Shown: positions 12,419 through 20,304, counted from the first letter of the stretch. The stretch: DNA of 33,980 bases from an uncultured Megasphaera sp. (GCA_900540735.1 UQHB01000027.1:1-33980); one strand, 5' to 3'. Made by a program: numbers and translations. The notes: generated from the letters alone by a model not told the origin.

Positions 12419-12844
12419 ATGACGGGCCGGGAATACCTACGAAAAATATGGGCCGTACCCATACAACTAAAAACACTGACAAATGAGGAAAGACGAATAC
12501 GAGAGGATATTATTTCTGTATCAGCCTTAGACTATAGCCTGCCTCGTGTAAGCGGTGGCGGTTTACATCACGATACAGGTGATAAAATCTCACGGCTTAT
12601 GGAAGCCAAAGAAAAAGTCAATCAAGAATGGGACGAGTGGATTCATTTACAGACGGAAGCCAAACGGCTCATTTACAAGTTACCAGATTATTGGCAGCAG
12701 GCTATACTGTTGGAACGGTATTTGCACCATCACTCGTGGGATGATGTGGCCGACCTCGTAGGGTATTCTCGCGCTCGAACGATGCAGCTACATGCGAAAG
12801 CTCTCGATGCATTTGATAAAATTTACGCCCAACTCCAAGATTAG
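12419..12844 (+). CDS. DUF1492/ArpU-type late-gene regulator
   Basis: 141 residues. The N-terminus GREYLRKIWAVPIQLKTL and the Ser/Gly-rich middle (SLPRVSGGG) are typical of DUF1492. The C-terminal sigma-70 region 4-like helix-turn-helix reads LPDYWQQAILLERYLHHHSW, then DDVADLVGYSRARTMQLHAK. Such proteins sit at the end of the early operon, just before the packaging genes, and are thought to turn on late transcription. Its likely targets are the promoters at 12866 and 13200. Confidence 0.82.
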   Translation: MTGREYLRKIWAVPIQLKTLTNEERRIREDIISVSALDYSLPRVSGGGLHHDTGDKISRLMEAKEKVNQEWDEWIHLQTEAKRLIYKLPDYWQQAILLERYLHHHSWDDVADLVGYSRARTMQLHAKALDAFDKIYAQLQD

Positions 12845-12865
12845 ACAAAATTATACATACACCTG

Positions 12866-12874
12866 TGTTATACT
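12866..12874 (+). promoter_or_regulatory. Extended -10 promoter before the tRNA region
   Basis: TGtTATACT, lying between ACATACA and TGTATGT arms of an inverted repeat. No good -35 is present, so an activator such as the DUF1492 protein may be needed. Confidence 0.5.
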
Positions 12875-12880
12875 GTATGT

Positions 12881-12986
12881 GTGAATTAATGAGTTGGGCG
12901 TTCTCGCACTCTTTTGATTTGCAATACAAGTGAATAGCAAAGCCGTCACCATCGGATACGGGCCGTTGCAAATGGTGGCGGTTTTT
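12881..12986 (+). ncRNA. Possible small RNA ending in an intrinsic terminator
   Basis: Between the promoter at 12866 and the tRNAs there is no coding frame with a ribosome binding site. The 3' end is an 11-bp stem, GCCGTCACCAT (12942-12952) with ATGGTGGCGGT (12972-12982), followed by five T. TTTGCAA and TTGCAAA inside offer an alternative pairing. It may be a small RNA or an attenuated leader for the tRNAs. Confidence 0.4.
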
Positions 12987-12994
12987 GCATGTAT

Positions 12995-13068
12995 AGGTTG
13001 ATGGTGTAACGGTAGCATGACAGTCTCCAAAACTGTTGGTATAGGTTCAAATCCTATTCGGCCTGCCA
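12995..13068 (+). tRNA. tRNA-Trp (CCA)
   Basis: 74 nt including an encoded CCA end. Acceptor AGGTTGA pairs with TCGGCCT (two G-U). The anticodon loop CTCCAAA gives CCA. The T arm has GGTTCAAATCC. The D arm is short. Confidence 0.92.
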
Positions 13069-13072
13069 ATAT

Positions 13073-13162
13073 GGATAGATGGCCGAGCGGTCGAAGGCGG
13101 CACTTTGCTAAAGTGTATCACGGCATATCGTGACGCAGGTTCAAATCCTGCTCTATCCGCCA
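13073..13162 (+). tRNA. tRNA-Ser (GCT)
   Basis: 90 nt with encoded CCA. Acceptor GGATAGA pairs with TCTATCC. Anticodon stem CACTT/AAGTG encloses the GCT anticodon. A long variable arm (TCACGGCATATCGTGA) and GGTTCAAATCC T arm are typical of tRNA-Ser. It reads AGC and AGT codons. Confidence 0.95.
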
Positions 13163-13199
13163 TAAAATAAAAAAATCCTCCTTTTCTTTTGAAAATAGA

Positions 13200-13228
13200 T
13201 TGACAAATATCATGAATTATGATATACT
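13200..13228 (+). promoter_or_regulatory. Strong promoter with palindromic operator in the spacer
   Basis: TTGACA (13200-13205), 17 bp, TATACT (13223-13228). The spacer contains ATATCAT-GAATT-ATGATAT (13207-13225), a perfect inverted repeat. It shares ATATCATGA with the two moron operators at 5844 and 7400. Confidence 0.85.
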
Positions 13229-13260
13229 ATAATCATCAAGAGGAAAGGAGGTGCTGAGAT

Positions 13261-13359
13261 GTGGAACACATACTAGACATAATAGAAAAGGCCACTACCA
13301 TAGCGATGAACGTCATAACCGTCGTGTGGATATGGAAACAGCTCAACGCTAAGAAGTAG
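13261..13359 (+). CDS. 32-residue hydrophobic peptide, type I toxin-like
   Basis: GTG 13261 follows AAAGGAGGTG at 7 nt. The peptide has a mixed start (EHILDIIEKATT), one membrane-crossing stretch (IAMNVITVVWIWK) and a LNAKK end: the size and pattern of small holin-like or type I toxins of Firmicutes. It has its own strong promoter and a stable UUCG hairpin just after the stop. A reverse-strand extended -10 at 13407-13399 points back into the message. No homolog can be named; it could also be a leader peptide. Confidence 0.5.
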   Translation: MEHILDIIEKATTIAMNVITVVWIWKQLNAKK

Positions 13360-13367
13360 TGACCGGG

Positions 13368-13392
13368 GGCAAGGGCTTCGGCCTTTGCCTTT
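13368..13392 (+). terminator. UUCG-capped hairpin after the small peptide
   Basis: GGCAAGGGC (13368-13376), TTCG loop, GCCTTTGCC (13381-13389), then TTTGAT. A 9-bp stem with one G-U pair; the T run is weak, so it may terminate only partly. Confidence 0.6.
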
Positions 13393-13398
13393 GATAAA

Positions 13399-13407
13399 AG
13401 TATACCA
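13399..13407 (-). promoter_or_regulatory. Possible antisense promoter facing the small peptide gene
   Basis: TGgTATACT on the reverse strand with TTTTCA 17 bp upstream. A transcript would start near 13392 and cover the hairpin and 3' end of the peptide gene, as in type I toxin-antitoxin pairs. Confidence 0.35.
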
Positions 13408-13420
13408 CATCTCAAGAAGC

Positions 13421-13600
13421 ATGAAAATAGTAAAAAAGATTATAGCGACATTGGTTGCAATTCAAGCCATACGTAGTTTAGCGCAATTACAGTATGATGC
13501 GTTATCTATCTTGGATTATGGCGTCTTGATTAGTTCCGTCTTGGCACTCCTCGTTATTACCCTATACGGATGGAGGAATTGGCATGAAGGAAAGGAATAA
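13421..13600 (+). CDS. Small membrane protein
   Basis: 59 residues from ATG 13421; a TTG at 13385 is in frame but lies in the terminator hairpin. Two hydrophobic stretches (IVKKIIATLVAIQAI and YGVLISSVLALLVITLYGW) and a WRNWHEGKE end. The binding site is poor. It overlaps the next gene by 17 bp. No family recognised. Confidence 0.5.
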   Translation: MKIVKKIIATLVAIQAIRSLAQLQYDALSILDYGVLISSVLALLVITLYGWRNWHEGKE

Positions 13601-13781
13601 TGGTTGGGGCGGTGCTAGAGAAGGTGCAGGCAGACCGAAGAATGCCAATGGCGCACGCAAACAGCATCAGGTCAGAGCCTATAATGATGAATGGGAGATT
13701 GTTCGAGCCTTCATCAAGATTATGCGTGTTGACCGGGAAGCAGCGGAGCAATTTATTAAGAAACACAGTATTGAGCAGTAG
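13584..13781 (+). CDS. Small 'GGAREGAGRPK' phage protein
   Basis: 65 residues behind TGGAGGA. It opens NNGWGGAREGAGRPKNANGA, a motif widespread in short phage and mobile-element proteins, followed by a ribbon-helix-helix-like part (KQHQVRAYNDEWEIVRAFIK). Probably a small DNA-binding protein. It ends just before a strong terminator, closing this transcription unit. Confidence 0.75.
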   Translation: MKERNNGWGGAREGAGRPKNANGARKQHQVRAYNDEWEIVRAFIKIMRVDREAAEQFIKKHSIEQ

Positions 13782-13792
13782 AATACAGAAAA

Positions 13793-13817
13793 GGAACGCT
13801 TAGGGCGTTCCTTTTTT
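13793..13817 (+). terminator. Strong intrinsic terminator before the packaging genes
   Basis: GGAACGC (13793-13799) pairs with GCGTTCC (13805-13811), followed by six T. Confidence 0.92.
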
Positions 13818-13872
13818 GTTGCTGATTTTTGGTTTTCAAAATGGTTTTTGATTTTAGAAAAGGAGAAACGAT

Positions 13873-14211
13873 ATGGCAAAGCCTTTTAGCAAAGCTTTTT
13901 ACGAAAGCAGACAGTGGCGCAAGGTAAGCAAGGCCTATGCCTTGAGTCAGCACTATGTATGTGAGCGATGCCATAATCGTTCACTCCTTGGCAAGAGCGA
14001 CGCAGAAGCCCGCTTCATTGTCCATCACAAGATACCATTGACACCGGAGAATATCAATGACCCAGCTATTGCCTATGGTTGGGATAATTTAGAGCTGTTG
14101 TGCCAGGCATGCCATAACATTGTGCATAGCCAGGGACTGGATAGAGAGGCCGTCTTTGATGCGGACGGCAACGTCATAGGCATACAAGACCACAAGCACA
14201 CGGCATACTAG
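13873..14211 (+). CDS. HNH endonuclease of the packaging module
   Basis: 112 residues behind AAAGGAG. Zinc pair C30/C33 (CERCHNRS), catalytic VHHKIPL (H51-H52), DNLELLCQACHNIVH with N72, C77, C80, H81 and H85. In many cos phages an HNH protein is encoded immediately upstream of the terminase and is needed with it for cos cleavage. Its place here, before a GC-rich gap and TerS, fits that role exactly. Confidence 0.92.
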   Translation: MAKPFSKAFYESRQWRKVSKAYALSQHYVCERCHNRSLLGKSDAEARFIVHHKIPLTPENINDPAIAYGWDNLELLCQACHNIVHSQGLDREAVFDADGNVIGIQDHKHTAY

Positions 14212-14434
14212 CGGCAGACTGCACCGGTAGCAAGCACACAAGCGAGGTAGTCGGTCTTTCGGTTTCGCTTTTTGGTTTGCCCGTCGTAGTATCCCCCCCC
14301 CGTTGTTCTCATTTGAATTCTCAGTACGTCCGCCGGGGGCGGGCCTTTCTTTAATACGCGAGTCACGCGCGTAGGGGGTGTAGGTCCTTGAGGCGCTAAG
14401 ATGTTTTTATAATTACAAAGGGAGGTGGAAAAAG
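14212..14434. other. Packaging gap, candidate cos region
   Basis: 223 bp without a gene between HNH and TerS. It contains nine consecutive C (14291-14299), a GC-rich CCGCCGGGGGCGGG at 14331-14344, and TACGCG-AGTCA-CGCGCGTA at 14357-14375. Base composition differs from both flanks. Position and features fit a cos site, but the cut cannot be placed. Confidence 0.4.
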
Positions 14435-14794
14435 ATGCGTAAACTTAAGCCTGAAACAGCGCTTAAAAAGCGAATAAAAGAATTAAAAACGATTTTTGCG
14501 GCTATTGATGAGGACAAAATGAAGCTGGTTATGCCGAGCATTACGCAGGCGGCAAAGATGGAATTGTACATCGAACGATTGAATGAGGCTCTCGACAAAA
14601 ACGGTTTTGTAGAGGAATATCAGAATGGAGAAAACCAGTCTGGGAAGAAAGAATCTACAGAGAGCCGGGCTTATTCGACGCTCATGAAAAATTATAATGC
14701 CATCATTCGCACCTTACTGGCTTGCCTCCCGGAAAATGCCCAGCCTCAAGCAGAGGACCAGCTTGATTTATTCTTGAGGAACCGAGCGGGATGA
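14435..14794 (+). CDS. terS: Terminase small subunit, P27 family
   Basis: 119 residues behind GGGAGGTGG. Opens with basic helices (LKKRIKELKTIFAAID); a central helical part (MELYIERLNEALDKNGFVEE) and the C-terminal TLMKNYNAIIRTLLACLP are typical of P27-type small subunits, which recognise the packaging site. It overlaps TerL by ATGA. Confidence 0.85.
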   Translation: MRKLKPETALKKRIKELKTIFAAIDEDKMKLVMPSITQAAKMELYIERLNEALDKNGFVEEYQNGENQSGKKESTESRAYSTLMKNYNAIIRTLLACLPENAQPQAEDQLDLFLRNRAG

Positions 14795-16452
14795 ATTACA
14801 TCGAAAAGTATTACGCAGAAATCAAAAACGGCAACATTGTCGTATCGGATAAGGTACGGCGCACGTTCAGGCATCTCGTGGATAAAATACAACACCCAGG
14901 GCAATACGTGTATGATGACGAAAAAGCGAAATTTGTCATTGACTTTATTCAGACCTTTTGCCGTCATAGCAAAGGGCAATGGGCTGGTAAACCTGTTATC
15001 TTGGAGTTGTGGCAAAAAGCGATTACAGCGGCATTGTTTGGTTTTGTCGATAAAGATACAGGTCTACGGGAATACCGGGAATGTATCCTCATCGTAGCCC
15101 GAAAGAATGGTAAATCGACATGGGCGGCTTGTATTGGCCTCTTTCTCTTGATTGCAGACGGAGAAGGCGGCCCAGAAATCTATTCAGCCGCAACGAAACG
15201 GGACCAAGCGAAAATTATTTGGTCTGAAGCGGTGCGAATGATAAAGAAGTCGCCGGCGTTTTCTAAGCGCGTCAAGTGTTTGGTCAGCCGTATACGGTGC
15301 GATTATAACGAGGGGACGTTTGAACCGCTGGGGTCGGACAGCAACAAACTGGACGGCTTGAATGTTCACGGCGCTCTCATCGATGAATTGCACGCCATTA
15401 AGGACAAAAATATTTATGATGTCATCAAGGATGGCATGACAGCACGAGAACAGCCGTTATGCTTGATTACGACGACAGCCGGAACAGTACGAGACAATAT
15501 TTTTGACACGAAATACGAAGAGTGTAGCAAAATCATTACGGGCTATGATGATCCTAAAATCTATCATGATGAAACGGTTTTGCCTATTGTCTACGAACTG
15601 GATAATCGGAAAGAATGGACAGACCCGACGTGCTGGGCTAAGGCAAACCCGGCATTAGGGAGCGTCAAAGATAGAGACCAGCTGGCACAAAAGGTATACC
15701 AAGCCAAACATAACCCGCTGCTCGTAAAAAATCTCTTGTGTAAAGACTTCAACGTAAGGGAAACGTCGGGAGATGCATTTTTTACATTTGAACAACTGAA
15801 TAATGAAGCAGTGTACGACTTTAAAGCGCTCCATCCACGGTATGGCATCGGTGGCTTTGACTTGTCTGATACAACAGACTTGACCTGTGCGACACTGCTT
15901 TTTTTGTTGCCTGGAGACGACACGATATACGTGCGGCAAATGTATTGGATACCAGACGAACTCTTTGACAAGCGTGTCCAAGAGGATTTAGTACCATACG
16001 ACGTCTGGGAAAAACGAGGGTTTGTGCGCCGTTCGCCGGGCTTTCGTATTGATTACCGCCTTATCAAACAATGGTTTGAAGAAATGCAGAACGAATATGA
16101 CTGCTACCTGTATAAATGTGGCTATGACCGCTGGAGTGCGTCCTATTTGGTCAAAGATATGGCGGAAACGTTCGGCGAATCGGTTATGCTCCCAGTAGCG
16201 CAAGGGAAACAAACCTTGTCAGGGCCGATGAAGAATCTCGGCGCTGATTTGACGGCGAAGAAAATCAATTACAACAACAATCCCGTCCTCAAGTGGTGCA
16301 TGACAAACGTCGCTGTCGATATAGACCGCAATGATAATATCCAACCGTGTAAAACGTCTGTAGCGAAGCGGCGTATTGATGGCTTTGCTAGTCTCTTAGA
16401 TGCATACGTGGCATTTGAGCAAAATAAGGACGATTATCTCAACATGGTATAG
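14791..16452 (+). CDS. terL: Terminase large subunit (Terminase_1 type)
   Basis: 553 residues, the usual length. Translocase: a Walker A variant ARKNGKS at 103-109 preceded by CILIV, Walker B ALIDEL at 195-200 (D198/E199) and a coupling TTTAGT. The nuclease part starts with GGFDLSDTTDLT at about 351-362, providing metal-binding aspartates. It powers DNA packaging into the prohead and cuts at genome ends. Coupled to TerS. Confidence 0.96.
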   Translation: MNYIEKYYAEIKNGNIVVSDKVRRTFRHLVDKIQHPGQYVYDDEKAKFVIDFIQTFCRHSKGQWAGKPVILELWQKAITAALFGFVDKDTGLREYRECILIVARKNGKSTWAACIGLFLLIADGEGGPEIYSAATKRDQAKIIWSEAVRMIKKSPAFSKRVKCLVSRIRCDYNEGTFEPLGSDSNKLDGLNVHGALIDELHAIKDKNIYDVIKDGMTAREQPLCLITTTAGTVRDNIFDTKYEECSKIITGYDDPKIYHDETVLPIVYELDNRKEWTDPTCWAKANPALGSVKDRDQLAQKVYQAKHNPLLVKNLLCKDFNVRETSGDAFFTFEQLNNEAVYDFKALHPRYGIGGFDLSDTTDLTCATLLFLLPGDDTIYVRQMYWIPDELFDKRVQEDLVPYDVWEKRGFVRRSPGFRIDYRLIKQWFEEMQNEYDCYLYKCGYDRWSASYLVKDMAETFGESVMLPVAQGKQTLSGPMKNLGADLTAKKINYNNNPVLKWCMTNVAVDIDRNDNIQPCKTSVAKRRIDGFASLLDAYVAFEQNKDDYLNMV

Positions 16453-16466
16453 AAAGGGGTGAGAAC

Positions 16467-17702
16467 GTGGAATTACGCAGCATGTTTAGCAATATGTTTC
16501 GTTTCGTAAAGGCAAAGGTCGGCGTATCACGGGCAAAAATGCTCGACGGCTACAGTAATGAATACGCGCCGTGGTCGGGAAATGCCTATGATAATGCGAC
16601 TGTACGAAGCTGTATCGACACGATTGCCCGCCATGTAGGGAAGCTCAAACCGCGGCATATTACGCGAAAAGATGGCAATATCATCAACATTCCTGACGAC
16701 TCGCTGAATTATATCTTAGGCGTGCGGCCTAATCCTTTGATGACGGCCAGTGAAATGTTAGAGAAAATAATGGCCCAATATTTTACGTATAATAACTTAT
16801 TTGTGTTCGTGCAACGCGATACGAATGGTAAAGTATTGGCTTTGTGGCCCCTGCATTACGCTTCTTTAGGCTTTTATGAAGATTCAGAAAATAATTTGTA
16901 TGTAAAATTTACCTTTGGCAATGGACAGCAGACAACGGTTTCCTATGATGACCTCATCCATATTCGGCGGCATTTTAATCGTGATGAACTCTTTGGCGAC
17001 CCGGACAATAAAGTATTGACCGAGGACTTAAGCCTTTTACGAGCTGTCAAAGTGGCTATCATCAATGCCGTCAAAAACTTTAGCAAAATGCGCGGTATCA
17101 TCAAATGGAAGCAAGTATTGCGCCCAGAAGACGAAAAAAAGGCGTGGGACAATTTCGTCCAATCTTTTGCCATGAATAATGCCAGTGGCGTCGGCTCTCT
17201 TGATGCTAAGGCAGATTACCAACAGCTCACGTCGGACATTGTGACCTTTAACAAAGCACAAATGGATTACGCCAGAGACAATATTTATAAATACTTTGGC
17301 TTATCCGAAGAAATCGTCAAAGGAAAGTACAACGAAGACGATTACAACGCTTTTTATGAAAGTGTCATCGAGCCTATTGCCATTAAATTAGGCCAAGAAT
17401 TTACAGAAAAAGTCTTTACGTCGCGTGAGAGAGGCTTTGGCAATGAAATTATCTTTGAAGCGAACAGGCTCCAGTATATGAGCATTGCGAGCCGTGTAAA
17501 ACTCGCAACAGCAATGATTCCAGCCGGCGCCATTAAGCGCAACGAAATCCGTGAACTCTTTGGCTATGCCGGCTTACCGGGCAAAGAAGGCGAGGAAATC
17601 GTTGTCAGCTTGAACTATGTCAAAACGCAAGACCAGACAAAATACCAAACAGGCCAAGACGAACCGAAAGGGGGTGATGACGATGAAGGAAATGGAGTAT
17701 AG
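16467..17702 (+). CDS. Portal protein, HK97 type
   Basis: 411 residues from GTG 16467 behind AAAGGGGTG. YAPWSGNAYDNATVRSCIDT near the N-terminus, VRPNPLMTASEMLEKIMAQY, and YKYFGLSEEIVKGKYNEDDY toward the C-terminus are standard HK97-family portal features; the C-terminus is acidic. It forms the dodecameric ring through which DNA passes. The end overlaps the protease start. Confidence 0.95.
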   Translation: MELRSMFSNMFRFVKAKVGVSRAKMLDGYSNEYAPWSGNAYDNATVRSCIDTIARHVGKLKPRHITRKDGNIINIPDDSLNYILGVRPNPLMTASEMLEKIMAQYFTYNNLFVFVQRDTNGKVLALWPLHYASLGFYEDSENNLYVKFTFGNGQQTTVSYDDLIHIRRHFNRDELFGDPDNKVLTEDLSLLRAVKVAIINAVKNFSKMRGIIKWKQVLRPEDEKKAWDNFVQSFAMNNASGVGSLDAKADYQQLTSDIVTFNKAQMDYARDNIYKYFGLSEEIVKGKYNEDDYNAFYESVIEPIAIKLGQEFTEKVFTSRERGFGNEIIFEANRLQYMSIASRVKLATAMIPAGAIKRNEIRELFGYAGLPGKEGEEIVVSLNYVKTQDQTKYQTGQDEPKGGDDDEGNGV

Positions 17703-18264
17703 AGCTTTAGACGTGAAAGCGTCTGGTGATGACCTGCATGTGGAAGGATATGCTGCTATTTTCAATGAACGAGCCTTGATATGGGAAAGTGAATATTCCG
17801 GGTATAAGTACTATGAAGTCATTAGCCCCGGCGCCTTTGATGGGGCGGATATGTCTGACGTCGTGATGCGGTACAATCACAGCGACGACACGCCGTTATT
17901 GGCGCGTACCTCAAATAATACGTTGATACTTGATGTAGATCAGCGCGGCTTACATATTTCCGCAACGCTCGCAGACACGACAGTAGGCCGTGATATGTAT
18001 GCGTTGATTAAACGGGGCGACATTACGAAAATGAGTTTTGCTTTTTCCGTGAAAAAAGACAGTGCCACAGAAGACCGAGACGCTAAGACGTACACGCGGA
18101 ATATTCAAAAATTCGGCACTATTTTTGATGTCGCACCCGTGAATTTCCCAGCTTACGATGGGACGACCTTAGAAGCCAGGAACGCGCAACAGTTTAAACA
18201 GTTTGAAACGGAACAACGGGAAGCACAGCGTCGCAAGATGCTGATTTTACAGACCTATGTCTAA
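17683..18264 (+). CDS. Prohead maturation protease, HK97 family (S78)
   Basis: 193 residues from ATG 17683, 8 nt after AAAGGGGG; ATG 17677 is too close to that site. Opening MEYRALDVKASGDDLHVEGY, then the catalytic His in VMRYNHSDD (H66) and Ser in ITKMSFAFSV (S118), are diagnostic. It cleaves the capsid N-terminal scaffold during head maturation. It lies between portal and capsid as usual. Confidence 0.95.
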   Translation: MKEMEYRALDVKASGDDLHVEGYAAIFNERALIWESEYSGYKYYEVISPGAFDGADMSDVVMRYNHSDDTPLLARTSNNTLILDVDQRGLHISATLADTTVGRDMYALIKRGDITKMSFAFSVKKDSATEDRDAKTYTRNIQKFGTIFDVAPVNFPAYDGTTLEARNAQQFKQFETEQREAQRRKMLILQTYV

Positions 18265-18277
18265 GGAGGATATGAAC

Positions 18278-19462
18278 ATGGCTTTGCAGAAAAGACTTGC
18301 AGAAATTAGAAAACGGAAAGCAGAGATTAGAACGGACTTAGAGGCAAAAGAAGAGTTGGATTTGGATGCGGTAGAAAAAGAATTGCGTGCCCTCAATGAA
18401 GAAGAAAAAGGCATCGAAAAACGCCAACAAATTGCCGACGGCATTACGGTCGGAGATATTCCGGCCGGCGTTGTAGAAAAACAGAAACCGGAAGAACGGC
18501 AACAGCAGCCAACAGCACCGGAAAATAAACTTGATACACCGGAATACCGCAACGCTTTTATGAAATACGTATGCCGGAATACACCGATTCCGGCTGAATT
18601 ACGGGCTAATGAAACAACGAATACAGGCGACGTAGGTGCTTTGGTGCCGCCGGTTACGCTGAATAAAATTATTGAAAAAATCGAAGCGTGGGGCATGATT
18701 TTGTCGCTCGTCAATCGCACGTCCTATATGACCGGCATGATTATCCCAACGGCTACGATTAAGCCGACCGCAACATGGGTAGCCGAAGGCGCTGGCAGTG
18801 ATATCCAGAAAAAGGCTCTCGACACGTCTATTACGTTCGGCCACTTTAAATTACGCGTTGCCGTGGCGGTTACGCTCGAAACGGATTATATGGCGTATAG
18901 TGCCTTTGAAACGACCCTTGTCAACAATATGGCCGAAGCAATGGGCAAAGCCATTGAAGAAGCTATCTTGAAAGGGACGGGCACCGGTCAGCCTACTGGT
19001 ATTTTGACGGATGCGACAAAAGGGGCAAACGTAACAGCCAAGACGCTGACATATCAAACCTTGATTGACGCAGAAGCGGCTTTACCGATGGAATACGAAA
19101 ACGGCGCCGTGTGGTGCATGACGAAAAAGACGTTTATGCAATTTGTCGGCATGGTCGACAACAACGGTCAGCCTATTGCCAATGTGACGCGCGGTATTGC
19201 GTCGGCACCGGAACGGACACTCTTCGGCCGGACTGTCGTATTGACCAATTACTTAGATAGCTTTTCGGAAAATTTGGCAGCTGATGCGGTATATGCGTTC
19301 TTATACAATTTCAAGGATTATACGCTCAATACGAATTTCCAGATTGGCATGAAAATCTACGAAGACAATGAAACAGATGATATTGTCCGTAAATCCATCA
19401 TGGTGTGCGATGGTAAGCCCGTTGTCTACGACAGCTTAGTAAAATTAGTCCGGGGAGAGTAA
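18278..19462 (+). CDS. Major capsid protein, HK97 fold
   Basis: 394 residues from ATG 18278 (AAGGAGG 8 nt upstream). The first ~100 residues are a charged coiled coil (EIRKRKAEIRTDLEAKEELD) plus a linker, the built-in scaffold that the protease removes. From about residue 115 the fold begins with TNTGDVGALVPPVTLNKIIE; AILKGTGTGQPTGIL and the C-terminal SIMVCDGKPVVYDSLVKLV are typical. It ends directly before a large inverted repeat. A +1 shift at the end would add 21 residues. Confidence 0.95.
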   Translation: MALQKRLAEIRKRKAEIRTDLEAKEELDLDAVEKELRALNEEEKGIEKRQQIADGITVGDIPAGVVEKQKPEERQQQPTAPENKLDTPEYRNAFMKYVCRNTPIPAELRANETTNTGDVGALVPPVTLNKIIEKIEAWGMILSLVNRTSYMTGMIIPTATIKPTATWVAEGAGSDIQKKALDTSITFGHFKLRVAVAVTLETDYMAYSAFETTLVNNMAEAMGKAIEEAILKGTGTGQPTGILTDATKGANVTAKTLTYQTLIDAEAALPMEYENGAVWCMTKKTFMQFVGMVDNNGQPIANVTRGIASAPERTLFGRTVVLTNYLDSFSENLAADAVYAFLYNFKDYTLNTNFQIGMKIYEDNETDDIVRKSIMVCDGKPVVYDSLVKLVRGE

Positions 19463-19465
19463 TAG

Positions 19466-19520
19466 CCCCACTACAGAGCCCGTAGTAGATAGCAGCACCG
19501 TTGATGATGCTGTAGTGGGG
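19466..19520 (+). repeat. Large hairpin after the capsid gene
   Basis: CCCCACTACAG (19466-19476) and CTGTAGTGGGG (19510-19520) are perfect 11-bp arms around a 33-nt loop, starting 4 nt after the capsid stop. No T run follows, so it is not a standard terminator. It may stabilise or process the capsid message, or stimulate recoding. Confidence 0.7.
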
Positions 19521-19537
19521 TAAAAGGAGGAATCAAA

Positions 19538-19981
19538 ATGGCAGATGAACCGAATACGACAACATACGAAAAACAAGAATGGGTAGCTAAACAAACCGTT
19601 ATTACAGCGGCACGGATGAACCATATCGAAGATGGAATTGAAGCGGCGAATACGAGAGCTATGACACCGGGACCGCAAGGGCCGGCAGGACCGAAAGGCG
19701 ACCCAGGTGCGACCGGAGCCACAGGCCCGGCGGGCCCGAAAGGGGACAAAGGCGAAACTGGCGCAGCTGGAGCAGTTGGCCCAGCAGGGCCTAAAGGAGA
19801 CAAGGGGGAAACTGGCGCGACTGGTCCAGCAGGCCCACAAGGCGTTAAAGGCGACCCAGGTATGACACCACAGCCTGCGATTGCTGACGTTGCAGCCGGA
19901 GCAGATGCGGCGGCTCTCGTAACTGCCCATAATGCGTTATTGGCAGTACTGCGCAAAGCAGGCGTCATTGCGGCGAAATAG
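19538..19981 (+). CDS. Collagen-like head fibre/decoration protein
   Basis: 147 residues behind AAAGGAGG. The N-terminus (YEKQEWVAKQTVITAARMNH, then IEDGIEAA) is a short helical bundle typical of phage head-fibre starts. Residues 44-109 are 22 uninterrupted Gly-X-Y triplets rich in GPAGPKGDKGET, a collagen triple helix. The C-terminal AALVTAHNALLAVLRKAGVI is a trimerising helix seen at the end of head-fibre proteins. Between capsid and connector genes this should be a trimeric fibre on the head surface, perhaps for attachment to mucus or host surfaces. Confidence 0.85.
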   Translation: MADEPNTTTYEKQEWVAKQTVITAARMNHIEDGIEAANTRAMTPGPQGPAGPKGDPGATGATGPAGPKGDKGETGAAGAVGPAGPKGDKGETGATGPAGPQGVKGDPGMTPQPAIADVAAGADAAALVTAHNALLAVLRKAGVIAAK

Positions 19982-19989
19982 GTGCCGTC

Positions 19990-20304
19990 ATGGTTACGCT
20001 GGAACAGGCTAAAAATTACCTCAAGGTCGACTCAGATATTACCGACGATGACGAACTCATTACGAGCCTCATCGTCGGTGCAAATGGGTATATTGAACAA
20101 TGCACGGGGAAGCGGAACAATGATGACGCAACGTATGACTTGTGTACAAAGCTCTTAGTGGCGCACTGGTATGAAAACCGCGCTACCTTTTACCCTAAGC
20201 CTGGTAATTTATCCGAATTACCTCACAGTATCACGGCCCTTATTCAGCATATTGCCTTAGCGGCCCATTATCCCCCTTTAGAGGATGGTGAAACAAGTGA
20301 TTAA
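19990..20304 (+). CDS. Head-tail connector, gp6-like
   Basis: 104 residues, opening VTLEQAKNYLKVDSDITDDD and continuing DELITSLIVGANGYIEQCTG, the pattern of HK97 gp6/YqbG-type connectors; the short helical fold ends with a long helix. It forms the ring beneath the portal. The binding site is moderate (AGGTG). Confidence 0.9.
   Translation: MVTLEQAKNYLKVDSDITDDDELITSLIVGANGYIEQCTGKRNNDDATYDLCTKLLVAHWYENRATFYPKPGNLSELPHSITALIQHIALAAHYPPLEDGETSD

Noticed and set aside
12851..13069. Leftward open frame containing a GRIGFEP motif
   Set aside because: This is the well-known false translation across a tRNA gene, here tRNA-Trp.
19471..19968. Leftward open frame rich in Pro, Gly and Ala
   Set aside because: Antisense of the collagen-like repeats; an artefact of their codon pattern.
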